Of a DNA stretch of 64,000 nt, positions 12,601-23,630 are shown one piece after another. This stretch comes from Ceratopteris richardii. Its lineage: Eukaryota; Streptophyta; Polypodiopsida; Polypodiales; Pteridaceae. The notes under the pieces are model-generated. The model saw only the letters and a program-made list of their open reading frames with translations, had not been told where the DNA came from and did no database searches. The stretch's first letter is position 1. Every line of letters begins with the position of its first letter. The position numbers were made by a program, and so were the translations under genes. The stretch is taken from positions 86,835,440-86,899,439 of the forward strand of contig CM035417.1 of NCBI GenBank assembly GCA_020310875.1, written 5' to 3'.

Positions 12601-13898
12601 TGGTGAGAACTTTGTTGGCTTTAGCTGCAAGTAAAAGGTGGAATATATATCAACTCGATATAAAGAGTGTCTTTCTTAATGGTGAGTTAAATGAAGAAGT
12701 GTATATGTCACAACCAGATGGTTATGTGGATCCAAAATATCCTAATCATGTATGCAGGTTAAAGAAGGAATTGTATGGTCTTAAGCAGGCACCAAGGGCA
12801 TGGAATGCAAGGTTGGTAAAGTATCTTATGCTGCAAGGATACACAGCGAGTCATGCTGATCCTTCACTTTATGTAAAACATGTAGATGGCATGTGTGTCT
12901 ATGTATGCATTTATGTGGATGACTTGTTGATTACAGGGAATGATGCAAAAGCAATTGATGAGATAAAAGGTAATTTGGGAAAGGAATTTAAAATTTCAGA
13001 TCTTGGTTTGCTCAGATACTTTCTTGGGATTGAAATTGTGTATAGCGATGAAGGTATGTGGTTGATACAAAGAAAGTATATATGTGATATGCTGAAAAGG
13101 TTTGGTATGCAGGAATGTAAATTTGTTTCTACTCCAATGGAATGTAATGTAAAGCTGAGTGCAAAGGAAGGTGATGAGTTGCATGATATGAATGTATATA
13201 GATCCATGGTAGGATCTTTGATTTATGCAACAAAAACTAGACCTGATATATGTTATGCAGTGGGAGTATTGTCACAGTTTATGCATGAACCTAGAGTACC
13301 TCATATGCATGCAGCGAAAAGAGTGCTTAGGTATTTGAAAGGTACCATGAACGAAGGATTATTTTATAGTCATGATGCTGATCTAACTCTTAAAGTCTTT
13401 AGTGATGCAGATTGGGCTGGAAGCAAAGATGACAGAAGATCCACAAGTGGATATGTGGTAATAGCAAGAAACAAGACATTAACATGGAGTTCAAAGAAAC
13501 AGCCTACAGTTGCTTTATCTTCTATAGAGGCTGAGTATAGAGGTTTAGCATTGGCTACTACTGAGGTTATGTGGTTTAAAAAGTTGTTTCATGACTTGAA
13601 TGTGCAGGTTGATGTACCACTGATATATGGGGATAACTTGAGCAGCATTCATATGACCTCAAATCCTATTTTTCATGCTAGAACAAAGCATATAGAGGTT
13701 CACTATCATTATGTTCGAGAGAAGGCCATGAACAATGAAGTGCAGGTTTCTTTTGTTGGAACAAAGGATCAAGTTGTAGATATCTTCACCAAATCCTTGG
13801 ATGGACCAAAGCTTCAAAGATTCAACTATATTCTTGGCATGAAGGAAATGAGAAAAAATGAGGAGCTGAGCTTAAACACACTCTCAAAGAATATATGA
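9633..13898 (+). CDS. Copia J gag-pol polyprotein
   Basis: One 1421-codon frame starting MGDQHAQIEKLDKTNYQAW. Domains in copia order: gag (about residues 1-260), an Arg/Gly-rich basic region, zinc knuckle CYICGRYGHYAKDC (about 276-289), protease with YVDSGCSNHM (Asp about 345), GAG-pre-integrase with LWHKRIGHMN and a CEAC pair (about 475-520), integrase core starting LIHTDVWGP and including RYTPQQNGVAERRN, reverse transcriptase from about 945 with YVDD at 1094-1097, and RNase H to about 1405 with DADWAGSKDDRRSTSGY and FTKSLDGP. Length and order are those of an intact copia protein. The last codons run into nested element N. It belongs to a retrotransposon, not a host function. Confidence 0.93.
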   Translation: MGDQHAQIEKLDKTNYQAWKFRMTAYLQGRGLYGLIDDTNIKPTLLEDPNQQQLREFRLWNERDKRVIFILSQNIQDSMVGHIQDLRTSRDVWLALERLYATGTRARKIQLKNELNNIKKDTRTSINDYILKVKEIADQLGSIQAHVEDDDLVAHTLNGLKDDERWKPFITSVYVRGELPDFDQLIALMVTEEMNLNGSTSNQKGSQGQALYVGSSRGGKRGGRGSNRGRGRRSDDQRTSSGFFNTRGRGRSSARGTRGYYNYNQRQRSEDNKNNCYICGRYGHYAKDCYQNENNQGGNQRGGYSRRGKQQGNYAVEGKSDDYDSLLMMNVETKMNCNSDVWYVDSGCSNHMCHDASWFSNMHNPSYKGHVETGDDTTHKIMQVGDVVMQDKSKTNCLKDVLYVPTITKNLMSVGQMVEKGLQVRFNHAGCFIEDPKQRRLIAKGQKQGRLFTFKVNPNHANYFSYGMHRIAELDLWHKRIGHMNVHRLKELSKKRIVEGLPDLTKQHMVHLCEACQMGKQSRQPFKHSSYVSDGLLDLIHTDVWGPTKEASLVGNKYYVSFIDDHNRMTFVYFIKHKSEVFDCFKKFKSYVKKQTGRYIKKLRSDGGGEYFSQAFTDFLHDEGIKRKVTCRYTPQQNGVAERRNRIIAEASRSMLNDMCLPNYFWAEAVSTSVYIMNRVPTSGVHHLTPYEVWHGRKPSVSHLKVFGCVGYVHVPSEMRSKLDAKSEKCIFIGYADTQRGYRCYNPHTNKVVVSRDVNFDESLSWYADKNCLQVMDENEEGVVEGDECIVQPSRSLNDERSGLDEERGSPFNGRLRQESPPSVKSKGKLKLVEVNDEGEEISDVCEYGESSKVPNKKGRASTLEVRRTSRVSKQPQRYTYESFMNTHYAFMTKVEQENEPTCYDEAKGDEKWEKAMREEMEALQDNKTWNLVPSTPKQKVIGCKWVFKIKRNSDGSVSRYKARLVAKGYNQTQGVDYEETFSPVANMAMVRTLLALAASKRWNIYQLDIKSVFLNGELNEEVYMSQPDGYVDPKYPNHVCRLKKELYGLKQAPRAWNARLVKYLMLQGYTASHADPSLYVKHVDGMCVYVCIYVDDLLITGNDAKAIDEIKGNLGKEFKISDLGLLRYFLGIEIVYSDEGMWLIQRKYICDMLKRFGMQECKFVSTPMECNVKLSAKEGDELHDMNVYRSMVGSLIYATKTRPDICYAVGVLSQFMHEPRVPHMHAAKRVLRYLKGTMNEGLFYSHDADLTLKVFSDADWAGSKDDRRSTSGYVVIARNKTLTWSSKKQPTVALSSIEAEYRGLALATTEVMWFKKLFHDLNVQVDVPLIYGDNLSSIHMTSNPIFHARTKHIEVHYHYVREKAMNNEVQVSFVGTKDQVVDIFTKSLDGPKLQRFNYILGMKEMRKNEELSLNTLSKNI

Positions 13899-14707
13899 GA
13901 TGAGATATGAGAGACAAATAAGTGAGCAATCCTTAAATCAACGAGAATACAAAGTTCAGTAGTAGAAGCTAACTCAAGCTCAAAACTACTTGAGAAGAAC
14001 AAAGCTAATAACACTATCAAATGAGCTCAATGATACAAATGAACCCAATGTATAATGGTCAAGAGTGTGTGGTATACACCACTCCACTTCAGTCCCTAGG
14101 ATGCACTCCACAACCACAAGAAATGAGTCGACTGTCTCTCAACTCCAGCCCTCTGTCTATCTGTCAAAAATGCTCAGAAGCCTCTGTTTAAATAGGCATA
14201 ACTCTCTAATGCGTGGGAGTTTGGTGAAACTGTTTTAGATGGAGATTCTCCATGATATGAGGAACAACTTTGCTGAAGAAACCATTTTGAGATGACGCAC
14301 GTAGCTCAAGATACAAGCTTCCAAAGTTCGCCTACTGGCCGTTTTCAGCAATCTGCCAATTCTCTACCTACCAACTTGCGGCCAGCATAACTTGAGTTTG
14401 GAGATGAATTTGCGGGAGATTTTTGACGAGCGGATACCTGATATTATGCAGAACATTTCAGCTTTTGAATCAACCAAAAAGAACGCACGGTTAGTGAGAT
14501 ATGATCCGTGCAAAACTGCCTTCAGAAAAGGTGTGCTGCTGTCCTGAAATTTTTCCTAAATCATAGGAACACTTTTCCAACTTGGCATTGACTTCAAATA
14601 TGCTTTATTCACGACTATGGATGATGTGGAAAACATAATAAATCACTCTAAGAATATAATGAACCTTAATGCTTTGAAGAGATGATGTGGACTTGCATAT
14701 TCCAACA
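13849..14707 (-). repeat. 3' LTR of copia N (minus orientation)
   Basis: 859 bp, TGAGAAAAAATGAGG at the left and TTCCAACA at the right. It differs from the partner at 19008-19866 at about three positions near 14407 and 14480-14490 equivalents. Confidence 0.93.
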
Positions 14708-14777
14708 CCTTCCCTCAAGTCCAACATCTTCAAAATGATAAGAACCTGAAATAAAATGCTTGCTGAAGGCATATGAA

Positions 14778-14857
14778 GATGAGCCTTCCCTTATTTGTTG
14801 AAGATGCATGATGAGCCTTCCCTTATTTGTTGAAGATGCATGATGAGCCTTCCCTTA
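14778..14857. repeat. 32-bp tandem repeat beside the purine tract of N
   Basis: A 32-bp unit beginning GATGAGCCTTCCCTTATTTG occurs twice back to back (14778-14809, 14810-14841) with a third partial copy to about 14857. On the minus strand each unit carries AAGGGAAGGCTC, so the purine-rich motif near the 3' end of element N is repeated. Confidence 0.8.
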
Positions 14858-17800
14858 CTCATGAGTTCCTTCCCTTAAGGGGAGCTCCATCATGCCAAGT
14901 GATGATCTATGCTTGATGAACAACTCCTTGTCGAGAGCTTTAGTGAAGAGGTCAGCCACATTTTCCTTTGTGTTGCAATGGTGTAAGATGATATCACCAC
15001 TTTGTAACTTCTCCCTGATGAAGTGCTCCCTCACTTCAATGTGCTTGGTTCGTTGATGCATGACTGGATTCTTTGCCAAAGATTCAGCTGAGACATTATC
15101 ACAATGAATGGTGGTAGGTTGGTTTTCTCCGAAACCAATCTCATCCAAGTATCTTCTCAGCCAAATAGCTTCACAAGCTGAGGTTGTGAGAGCTTTGTAT
15201 TCAGCTTCTGTAGAGGATAAGCTGATCGTACTTTGCTTTTTGGAACTCCATGAAATAGCTCCATTGCCTAGGAAGAAGGCATTTCCACTTATGCTCTTTC
15301 GATCAACCAAATTTGCTGCATAATCTGAATCACTAAATCCATGAAGATTCAATGTATCTCCTCCATAGAGAATGCCAAGGGAAGAAGTACCTTTCAAATA
15401 TCTTAGTATCCTCTTGGCTGAATTCCAATGAGATACTTTGGGAGCTTGTAGATATTTGGAGAGAGAGTTCACTGCAAAACAAATATCAGGTCTTGTGATG
15501 GTCAAATAGAGGAGAGATCCTATAAGTTGTCTATATAGTGTTTCATCATATGGAACACCATTCTCATCCTTCGTGAGTTTGAGAGTTGACTCCATAGGTG
15601 TAGAGACTGGCTTAGAGTGAGACATCTCAAACCTATCAAGAATGGAAAAAAGGTACTTTTGTTGAGAGATAAATATATCTCCCTTCTCTAGTCGAGAGAC
15701 TTTGATGCCAAGAATGTAGTGTAAGTCACCAAGATCCTTCATTTCAAACTCTTTAGAGAGTTTTCTTTGAACATCTTCAATCATTGCTTCATTGCTTCCT
15801 GTCAACATGAGATCATCCACATATAGAAGAACAATAACAATATCTTTTCCCATGACTTTATAATACAAACTATGATCAGCATTGCTTCTTTGAAAGCCTT
15901 GAGAGCAAAGATGCTCATCAATCCTTGCATACCAAGCTCAGGGAGCTTGCTTCAAACCATACAAACTTTTGAGAAGTTTGCATACCATGTGCTCTTTACC
16001 TTTGACAATGTATCCTTCCGGTTGTTGCATGTAGACTTCTTCCTCAAGTATGCCATTGAGGAAGGCATTGTTGACATCCATTTGCTTCACCTTCCACTTG
16101 AATATGGAGGCAAGGGAAAGTAATAACCTAACTGAACTCATCTTTGCTACTGGAGCATATGTTTCATCATAATCCAATCCATATTGTTGAGAATATCCTT
16201 TAGCTACTAACCGTGCTTTGTGTCTATCTATCTTCCCTTCCTTGTTGAATTTCAGCTTGTAGATCCATTTGCATCCGATTGCTTTCTTGTTGGGAGGTAA
16301 TGGACATAACTCCCATGTCCCATTTTGATGAAGAGCAGCCATCTCTTTGTCCATAGCTTCTTGCCATTCTTTTTGAGTACTAGCAGCCTTGTATGTTGAC
16401 GGTTCGTCATGTTGTAAAATAGAGCTAAGCAAAGCAACATTACTTTGCTCAAAACTTGAGGAATTACCTCTTTGATATGTAAGTCTTTGAGGTTGTGTTC
16501 TGATCCTTGAAGACCTTCTAAGAGTTGCACGGTGATCTTCATCTTCTTCCTCTAATTCTTCAATGGTTTCCTCATGTGTAGAAGAGGGAACTTCAGCTTT
16601 AACTGTTGTTGAAGAGCCTTTATCCAAATCTGAAATTGATGCTGAATTGAAGCTTGCATTCTCATCAAAAATCACATCCCTTGATAGGAATGTCTCCTTC
16701 TTACACGGATCATAAAGTTTGTAAGCTTTACTTACATCACTATATCCAACAAAGATGCATTTCCTTGACTTGTCATCCAACTTCTTCCTCTTTTCATCTG
16801 GAATGTGAGAAAATGCGAGGCAACCAAAAACTCTTAAATGATGTACCTTAGGCTTGATGTTGTGAAGAGCTTCATAGGGGGTAATGCCCTTCAAGACTTC
16901 GGTAGGAGACCTATTCATCAAATAGCATGAAGTGTTGATTGCTTCAGCCCAAAAGATGTTGCTCAGACCTTTGTCTTTGAGCATGCATCTTGCTGCTTCA
17001 AATAATGTCCTATTCTTCCTCTCTGCCACTCCATTTTGTTGTGGAGTGTAGCTGCAAGTAAGTTGCCTTCGAATGCCATTCTCAAGTAGATAATGGCTGA
17101 AATCCTTCGACAAGAATTCTCCTCCATTGTCAGACCGTAGAGTCTTTAGTCTTTGTCCTGTCATCTTTTCCACCATAGCATGAAAGTGTTTGAAAATCTG
17201 AAATACATCAGCCTTGGACTTCATAAAATAAACCCAAGTATATCTAGAGAAATCATCCGTGAAGGTAACAAAATAAATATTCCCTCCAAGTGAGGGAGTG
17301 TGGGCTGAATCACATACATCAGCATGCACCACATCAAGTATATCACGTGCCCTTGAGCTGCTCTTTGAGAACTTACTCCTAGCATGCTTTCCAAGGCAGC
17401 ACGCTTCACACACTTTTCCAATCCTTTGTAAGGCTGGAATTCCAATGACCATGCCTTTCTCCTTCAGCACACACATACTATTGAAGTTCAAGTGACCATA
17501 CCTCTTGTGCCATAACTCGGTAGGCATAATGGGGGCTGCTTTGTCATTTCCCATTGCTGAAAATGCTGAGACTTCTCCTTCTAACTTGAAAAGCTTTCCA
17601 TGCTTTCTTCCTCTAGCAACCACTTTGTAGGAATTCTTTGGATCTTTAATGAGGCATTGCTGGCCTTCAAACTCTATTTTGAGTCCCTTCTCAGTCATAG
17701 CTCCAACTGAAAGTAGATTCTTGGTAAGTGATGGTACCAAGAGAACATTGCCGAGTGTCTTTTTCTCTCCCGTTCCCAATCGAATGGTTATGTCACCTTT

Positions 17801-18934
17801 CCCTGCAATGGAATTTGGAGTACTATCTGCTGTAAAGATAGTACCATTATGAGAATCATCAATATTAGAAAAGTATTGAGCATGAGAAGTCATATGAGAA
17901 CTGGCTCCGCTATCGATCCACCATGGTTCCTCTTTGGGATCATGTGTATGGGCTGCTATCTCTTCTAATGATACAAGTGAAGAATCTTCTTCAAAATGAG
18001 TGGACTCATTTCCACCTTCTCCATCCGTGTAGTGGGCTGATCTTCCTCTCCCATTATCTTGATTACTCCTGCAATCTTTAGCAAAATGGCCATACCTAGA
18101 GCAATTGTAACATTGGATAGAGTAATATCTACCTCTATATTCTCCTCTTCCTCTACCTCTTGAGGAAGGATGTCCTCTTTCTTGGAAAGATTGATTACCT
18201 TCATGATCTTGTCGATCTTGGTTGTGAGTGGGCTGATGCCACCCTCTTCCTCTTTGTGTGTTGAATCTTCCTCTTCCCCTTGATGAGAAGAGTGCTTTGT
18301 CATTTGATGTTGATGCCTTTCCTCCATCATGTATTGACTTCATTGCAGCCTGCCTTTGATCTTCATCTCTGAAAATTTGTTCCATCTCCTCAAGAGATGG
18401 CTTCTCCCTCAAGATGATGAGGCCTTGAACTAAGCCTTCATATCCATCTCCCAATCCATGGATGATGATTGTAGAGAGCTCGTTGTCAGACATCTTATCT
18501 CCAACAGCCACTAGTTGTTGATGTAGATCCTTGACTCTCTTGATGAAGCTTGAAGCATCCTCTCCTTGCTTCCTCGTACAATTGGTAAGTTCAGCCCTCA
18601 ATGCCACTTGCCTCGAAGTGCTCCTGGACTCGTAGATATTCTTCAATGTCTCCCATGCCTTCTTGGGAGTCTTCACATCAAGGAGATGGCTGAGAATGTC
18701 ATCTTTGACACTCAACCTTATCATATGAACTGCAAACATGGCCTTCTTATCCCATTTGGACAATTCTTCTTCACTTCCAGTCGGTCTGTCCATCGAAATT
18801 AAATCCCAACAATCTTGAAAGAAAAGTAAGGACTCCATCTTTACCTTCCATGTAGCATAGTTTTTTCCATTGAGCTTCTCAACTCCTTCTAAGTGTAGGT
18901 TGTGGAGACTTGGTGCCATCTTCAACTGCAACAA
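14855..18934 (-). CDS. Copia N gag-pol polyprotein (fossil, about one break)
   Basis: Minus-strand copia coding region starting near 18934 (MLQLKMAPSLHNLHLEG) and ending near 14855. Parts in order: gag with WKVKMESLLFFQD, zinc knuckle CYNCSRYGHFAKDC (about 18115-18070), protease WIDSGASSHMTSH (about 17925-17885), GAG-pre-integrase LWHKRYGHLN, integrase with SYTPQQNGVAERKN, reverse transcriptase from about 16290 with YVDD near 15815, RNase H with SISGNAFFLGNGAISWSSKK, and NVADLFTKAL near the end. It is a different copia lineage from its host J, judging by gag and RNase H wording. Confidence 0.9.
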
Positions 18935-19007
18935 GTTGAATCGAGACTCTTCCCTTTACTCAAATATGCTCACACTAGGCACTTCTAACCTAGGTGCTCT
19001 GATACCA

Positions 19008-19866
19008 TGAGAAAAAATGAGGAGCTGAGCTTAAACACACTCTCAAAGAATATATGAGATGAGATATGAGAGACAAATAAGTGAGCAATCCTTAAATCAA
19101 CGAGAATACAAAGTTCAGTAGTAGAAGCTAACTCAAGCTCAAAACTACTTGAGAAGAACAAAGCTAATAACACTATCAAATGAGCTCAATGATACAAATG
19201 AACCCAATGTATAATGGTCAAGAGTGTGTGGTATACACCACTCCACTTCAGTCCCTAGGATGCACTCCACAACCACAAGAAATGAGTCGACTGTCTCTCA
19301 ACTCCAGCCCTCTGTCTATCTGTCAAAAATGCTCAGAAGCCTCTGTTTAAATAGGCATAACTCTCTAATGCGTGGGAGTTTGGTGAAACTGTTTTAGATG
19401 GAGATTCTCCATGATATGAGGAACAACTTTGCTGAAGAAACCATTTTGAGATGACGCACGTAGCTCAAGATACAAGCTTCCAAAGTTCGCCTACTGGCCG
19501 TTTTCAGCAATCTGCCAATTCTCTACCTACCAACTTGCGGCCAGCATAACTTGAGTTTGGAGATGAACTTGCGGGAGATTTTTGACGAGCGGATACCTGA
19601 TATTATGCAGAACATTTCAGCTTTTGAATCAACCAAAAAGGATGCACGGTTAGTGAGATATGATCCGTGCAAAACTGCCTTCAGAAAAGGTGTGCTGCTG
19701 TCCTGAAATTTTTCCTAAATCATAGGAACACTTTTCCAACTTGGCATTGACTTCAAATATGCTTTATTCACGACTATGGATGATGTGGAAAACATAATAA
19801 ATCACTCTAAGAATATAATGAACCTTAATGCTTTGAAGAGATGATGTGGACTTGCATATTCCAACA
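19008..19866 (-). repeat. 5' LTR of copia N (minus orientation)
   Basis: 859 bp, directly to the right of the complement of the primer binding site (GCTCTGATACCA, 18996-19007). It is nearly identical to 13849-14707. Confidence 0.93.
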
Positions 19867-19892
19867 TACCCTTTGAAACTTGAGGGGGAGAA

Positions 19893-20180
19893 TGTTGCGA
19901 ACATTTGTTTTATGTAGGGTACAAGTTTCAAATTATGTAAATACCTTTGGGAAGTCTTCAAATACTTCAAGAAGGCTCATATTATTCATAAAATGTAGCA
20001 AAAATACCACGTGAGTTCTAGAACATGGTGAGTCAAATTAGTGAGTCACAAAGGAGCTTCAGTGGTGTCCTAGTGGAAGGTCGATGTGGCTAGTTCTCAA
20101 AGTCCATCAATACTTTGCTTATTTGAGCACTTGAGTCATGTAATACCTCCATCCAAGTGTCTACCACGAATTTAGATGTA
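19893..20180 (+). repeat. 3' LTR of copia J (partial)
   Basis: Identical to 8353-8640 over 288 bp by eye. It follows a purine tract (TTGAGGGGGAGAA, about 19880-19892). After 20180 the sequence is L1-like LINE, not LTR. Confidence 0.92.
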
Positions 20181-20582
20181 AGAAGGAAACAATGCTATTA
20201 TTGTCGACCACTTTACTCAACTCTTGGGGGTTTCGACGCCCCTTTCTCCCCATAGGCGGGATTGCATGGTGACCATCTCGAGAGTCTCTCTCTCGAGAAT
20301 ACCGCTTAATCTAATGTCCCTCCTTGATGCACCCCTATCAGATAATGAGATTCTTGAAGTTATCGATATGCTCCCCAATGGGAAAAGCCCAGGTCGTGAT
20401 GGCCTCACAAATGAGTTCTTCAAATCCTTCAGACAGGTGTTGGCCACTTCATTGCGCTTGGTTTGGCAAGATGCATTAGCTTTTGGTGTGCTTCTCAAAT
20501 GCTTGAACAATGGATTCATCAAGCTTATCCACAAAAAAGATAACAAGATTTGAATTGGGTACAAGATTCTTGCAAATGTAAT
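20181..20582 (+). mobile_element. LINE A, left half (L1-like ORF2, start of reverse transcriptase)
   Basis: Plus-strand L1-like reverse transcriptase start: DAPLSDNEILEVIDMLPNG, KSPGRDGLTNEFFKSF and LNNGFIKLIHKKDN are the conserved opening blocks of plant LINE ORF2 reverse transcriptase, followed by GYKILANVI. A stop codon follows HKKDNKI. The endonuclease part is absent; the left edge is the partial LTR of copia J. At 20582 the sequence is interrupted by a DNA element (20583-24525), and the LINE resumes at 24526. Confidence 0.8.
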
Positions 20583-20608
20583 AACACTGAGTCATAACAA
20601 ACGAGAAC
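20583..20608 (+). repeat. Left terminal inverted repeat
   Basis: 26 bp, opening AACACTGAGTCATAAC and ending GAGAAC, perfectly complementary to 24500-24525. Confidence 0.93.
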
Positions 20609-21479
20609 AAAGACATGTTCTCCTTTAGAAATTACAAAAGTATGCTAAAAACAAGGAAAAATTAGCTTATTTTCAATTGTTCCATAGAAATGATAAGGCC
20701 CATTTTAATAAGGGCATGAAAACCATATGCTTTTATTTCATGATACTTTGTTTCAATCTTTATTTCAATTTTTGTTTATAACAACATGCTATATTCAACA
20801 TTACAAATTCCAATTAGAACTTTAACGAATCTTACATGATTAAAACTACATGATTTCATGAAAATGGAAATTGAAAAGTAATTCATTTTATTTCAAGCCC
20901 ACATAAAGCATAACTCTATGCCATTTTAAAAAGGGATTAGAATACACTTTTGAGAATACAAAGCATAATCATACAACAACCAGGTGGCCATATATGTGTA
21001 CTAGTAATAATAGCCAATTATGCCAAAAAAAACACCATGAGATCAAAATGAAATAGATGAGATTAAATTGACTATACATATTGAGAGAAAACACACTGCA
21101 TATCATCATACATGATTCTTTGATGTCTAATAATCCAAATGAAAGAGACTTTATTGTTCATCGTTGCACATTCTATGAAATAAATCTATTAGGTTTTACA
21201 TGCTAAGAGACTTCAATAAAACTTTGTTCAAGTTACGTTAATCAAATACTCTAAGACATTGCTTTTTTCCTTTCCCCGAGTCTTTATCCTTTGAAAAATC
21301 ACATTTCTCTCCCTCTCTCCCCTTTCTCTCTCTCTGAGCATTATCATGGTCAAAGTTAAAAAGCAAGACAATATATCACGTTTGGTATTACTTTGTGAGA
21401 ACATATTACACGCGTTGAAAGCGAAACATGTAGTCTTTTTTACTTGGTTAAAGTGAAAACTATACTTTTCAGCGAGAAG

Positions 21480-21672
21480 TCGATGCTAGGCATCGACTTC
21501 TCGCTGAAAACTATACTTTTCAGCAAGAAGTCGATGCCTGGCATCGACTTCTCGCTGAAGTCGATGCTACTTTTCAGCGAGAAGTCGATGCCTAGCATTG
21601 AATTCTCGCTGAAGTCGATGCCAGGCATCGAGTTCTTGCTGAAAAGTGTAGTTTTCAGTGAGAAATCGATGC
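21480..21672. repeat. Palindrome array, cluster 1
   Basis: Five or six copies or half copies of TCGATGCC(W)GGCATCGA within 190 bp (21480-21496, 21531-21547, half at 21561, 21585-21601 imperfect, 21615-21631, half at 21666). Each full copy is two 8-base arms around one base. The copies are linked by another short repeat, AAGTCGATG...CTTCTCGCTGAA, in both orientations. Confidence 0.9.
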
Positions 21673-21908
21673 CAGGCTGCAAAAAAATATAAAATTCACT
21701 TTTTTCTCGCTGAGAAGTCTGTGCCAAGGTGTTGATGATCATCTACACTTTGTGGGCATGGAAAGACAACCTCCTCTCTCTCTCTCTCCCTGTCTTGTGG
21801 AGTCAATAAGCATTGTTGAATTGCCTATGACCCACTCAGAACATAGGTACTGGACATAGTATGGAATATATATATAGTATGGACATAGTATGGAAGAGTA
21901 TGACGTAA

Positions 21909-23457
21909 GTGTTGATGTGTGAAACATCACAAGAAATGAATTAATGTGACACTAGATAACCTCTATGGTCACCATTAACTCATTGTCACTCAAAACTTTG
22001 AGAAACGATAGCCAAAACCAAGAACTTTACTTCTTCAGATTTTTCTAGTCACTAAAATGACATACATTTAGAATTTTGCTAATTTCTCTTTGCTCAAATA
22101 TCATTTCTCCAAGATCGTTTGGTGGTTGAAACTAGAAGAGTAGAGCTTTCTAACAAGCTATCATATGCAAGAAACGGATCTCTAGAACTCAAGATATAGC
22201 CTTCACAAGATGACCCTGTATGACTTCTAAAAGTGGAATTTTTGCCTGTTTTAGTAAGTCTGACTGTCCAAAAATGAAAATTCGATGCCTAGCATCGACT
22301 TGCAACCAAAAGTCGATGCCAGGCATCGACTTTGAGCTTTTTTAGCCACTTTTTTGTTCCTGAAATACGCACATTTAACACACATATTGTTGGAGAAACA
22401 ATCACTAATTGGACATATATTTGAAGGTCAAATCTTAGGAAGGAAACCCCATGCCTATGTGAAGGGACAAATTCACAAATGTATCATATTTGTAAAGTTA
22501 GTTCACTTTAGTTCTAGAAGTTTTTTAAAATCACGAGAATACGAAAATCTATATAAGTTAGTTTGTATCAACTGACACGGAGAGAGAGAGAGTGTGTGAG
22601 AGAAGGAAGAGAAAAGGAGTTCATTTTATACGACTGAGGATAGTTGGGCTTCTCTGAGTGAGAAAGCATCTGTAAAACTTTTGAGTTTTCATAGCTATGA
22701 GAAAGAACTGAGTAAAGTTCTGTGTATGAGTCCCTCTCTATCATCTCCATGCTTGCCTACTGTGTGATGAATTCAAAAGTTCAAGTTTTCTGAACAGTTC
22801 GATGCCTGGCATCGAATCTTCGCTGATAAGTCATTTTTTCATTCTCCATGTGTTAACTGTTGTTGAATCTTCTAAAAATATGAAGTTTGTGGAGCAACTC
22901 GATGCCTGGCATCGAGTTCCAGCATAAAATGGATGCCCGGCATCGACTTCTAGCATATAAGTCATCTTCTTCATGTGTGTGTAAAATAGAGTGTTTCTGG
23001 TGCAGAAAAATAGCCAAAAAAAGCCCAAAGTCGATGCCCGGCATCGACTTGGACTGAAATTCGATGCCAGGCATCGAATTTTTTATTTTTGGACACCAGG
23101 AATACTAAAACAGGCAAAGTTTCCAGTTTTGGAAGCTCATACAGGGTCATCTTGTGAGAGCCATAACTTGAGTTCTAGAGATTCGTTTGATGCATATGAT
23201 AGCTTGTTGGAAAGCTCTACTCTTCTAGTTTCAGCCTATAAAGTTTCATGGAGAAATAATACTTGAGCTAGGAGAAATTAGCAAAATACTGAAGGTATGT
23301 CATTTCGGTGACTAGGAATTTCTGTAGAAGCAAAGTTCTCACTTTAGGCTATCATTTCTCAAAGTTTGGAGTGGCAATGAGTTAATGGTGACCATAGAGG
23401 TGTTCTAGTGTCACATTAATTCATTTCTTGTGGTGTTTCATACATCAACACATATGA
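21909..23457. repeat. Inverted repeat pair A/A'
   Basis: Segment A (about 21909-22330) is the reverse complement of A' (about 23060-23457) with moderate divergence: for example GTCACCATTAACTCATTG near 21969 against CAATGAGTTAATGGTGAC near 23375, and AGAGCTTTCTAACAAGCTATC near 22143 against the matching stretch near 23200. Arms are about 400 bp. Confidence 0.85.
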
Positions 23458-23630
23458 TGAAAACCACTTTTATGTGGGAAGTTGATGTCAGGCATCGACT
23501 TTATGCTGAAACTCGATGCGAGGCATCGAATTGCTCCACAAACCTCATGTTTTTAAGAATTTCTAGCAGTACATAACACTCAGAGAATAAAGCACGGACT
23601 TATCAACACAAACTCAATGCCAGGCATCGA
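22282..23630. repeat. Palindrome copies, cluster 2
   Basis: Further copies of the 17-bp palindrome at 22282-22298, 22313-22329, 22799-22815, 22909-22925, 22930-22946 (imperfect), 23031-23047, 23061-23077, about 23481-23498 (imperfect), 23513-23529 and 23614-23630 (imperfect). The centre base and one arm vary while the symmetry is mostly kept. Confidence 0.88.

Larger units (their letters stand above)
13849..19866 (-). mobile_element. Ty1/copia element N nested in J
   Basis: A 6018-bp minus-strand copia element with paired 859-bp LTRs (13849-14707 and 19008-19866). On the minus strand the order is 5' LTR, primer binding site TGGTATCAGAGC (plus coordinates 18996-19007), gag, protease, integrase, reverse transcriptase, RNase H, purine tract (complement at 14708-14722), 3' LTR. 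By eye the LTRs differ at about three of 859 positions, so it is recent. The coding part has about one break. The 5 bases flanking each side (GGAAA and TACCC) do not form a target duplication, which is unusual for such a young copy. Confidence 0.92.
8353..20180 (+). mobile_element. Ty1/copia element J, young, with N nested in it
   Basis: A near-complete copia element: 5' LTR 8353-9384, primer binding site TGGTATCAGAGC (9386-9397), leader, one long gag-pol frame (9633-13898), then (after the nested element N, 13849-19866) a purine tract near 19877-19892 and a partial 3' LTR 19893-20180. The shared 288 bp of the two LTRs are identical by eye, so the insertion is recent. The coding frame looks essentially whole, apart from the nested insertion at its very end. 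On the right the 3' LTR passes directly into LINE sequence. Confidence 0.92.

Noticed and set aside
9633-13898. Large host gene
   Set aside because: Domain order is that of a copia polyprotein and it lies between LTRs.
21440-21742. Open frames on both strands repeating SMPGIDF
   Set aside because: They are translations of the 17-bp palindrome and its linkers; both strands give the same peptide because the DNA is self-complementary.
21480-23630. CRISPR-like array of palindromic repeats
   Set aside because: Spacing is irregular, spacers themselves repeat, the copies are inside a TIR element, and the genome is plant.
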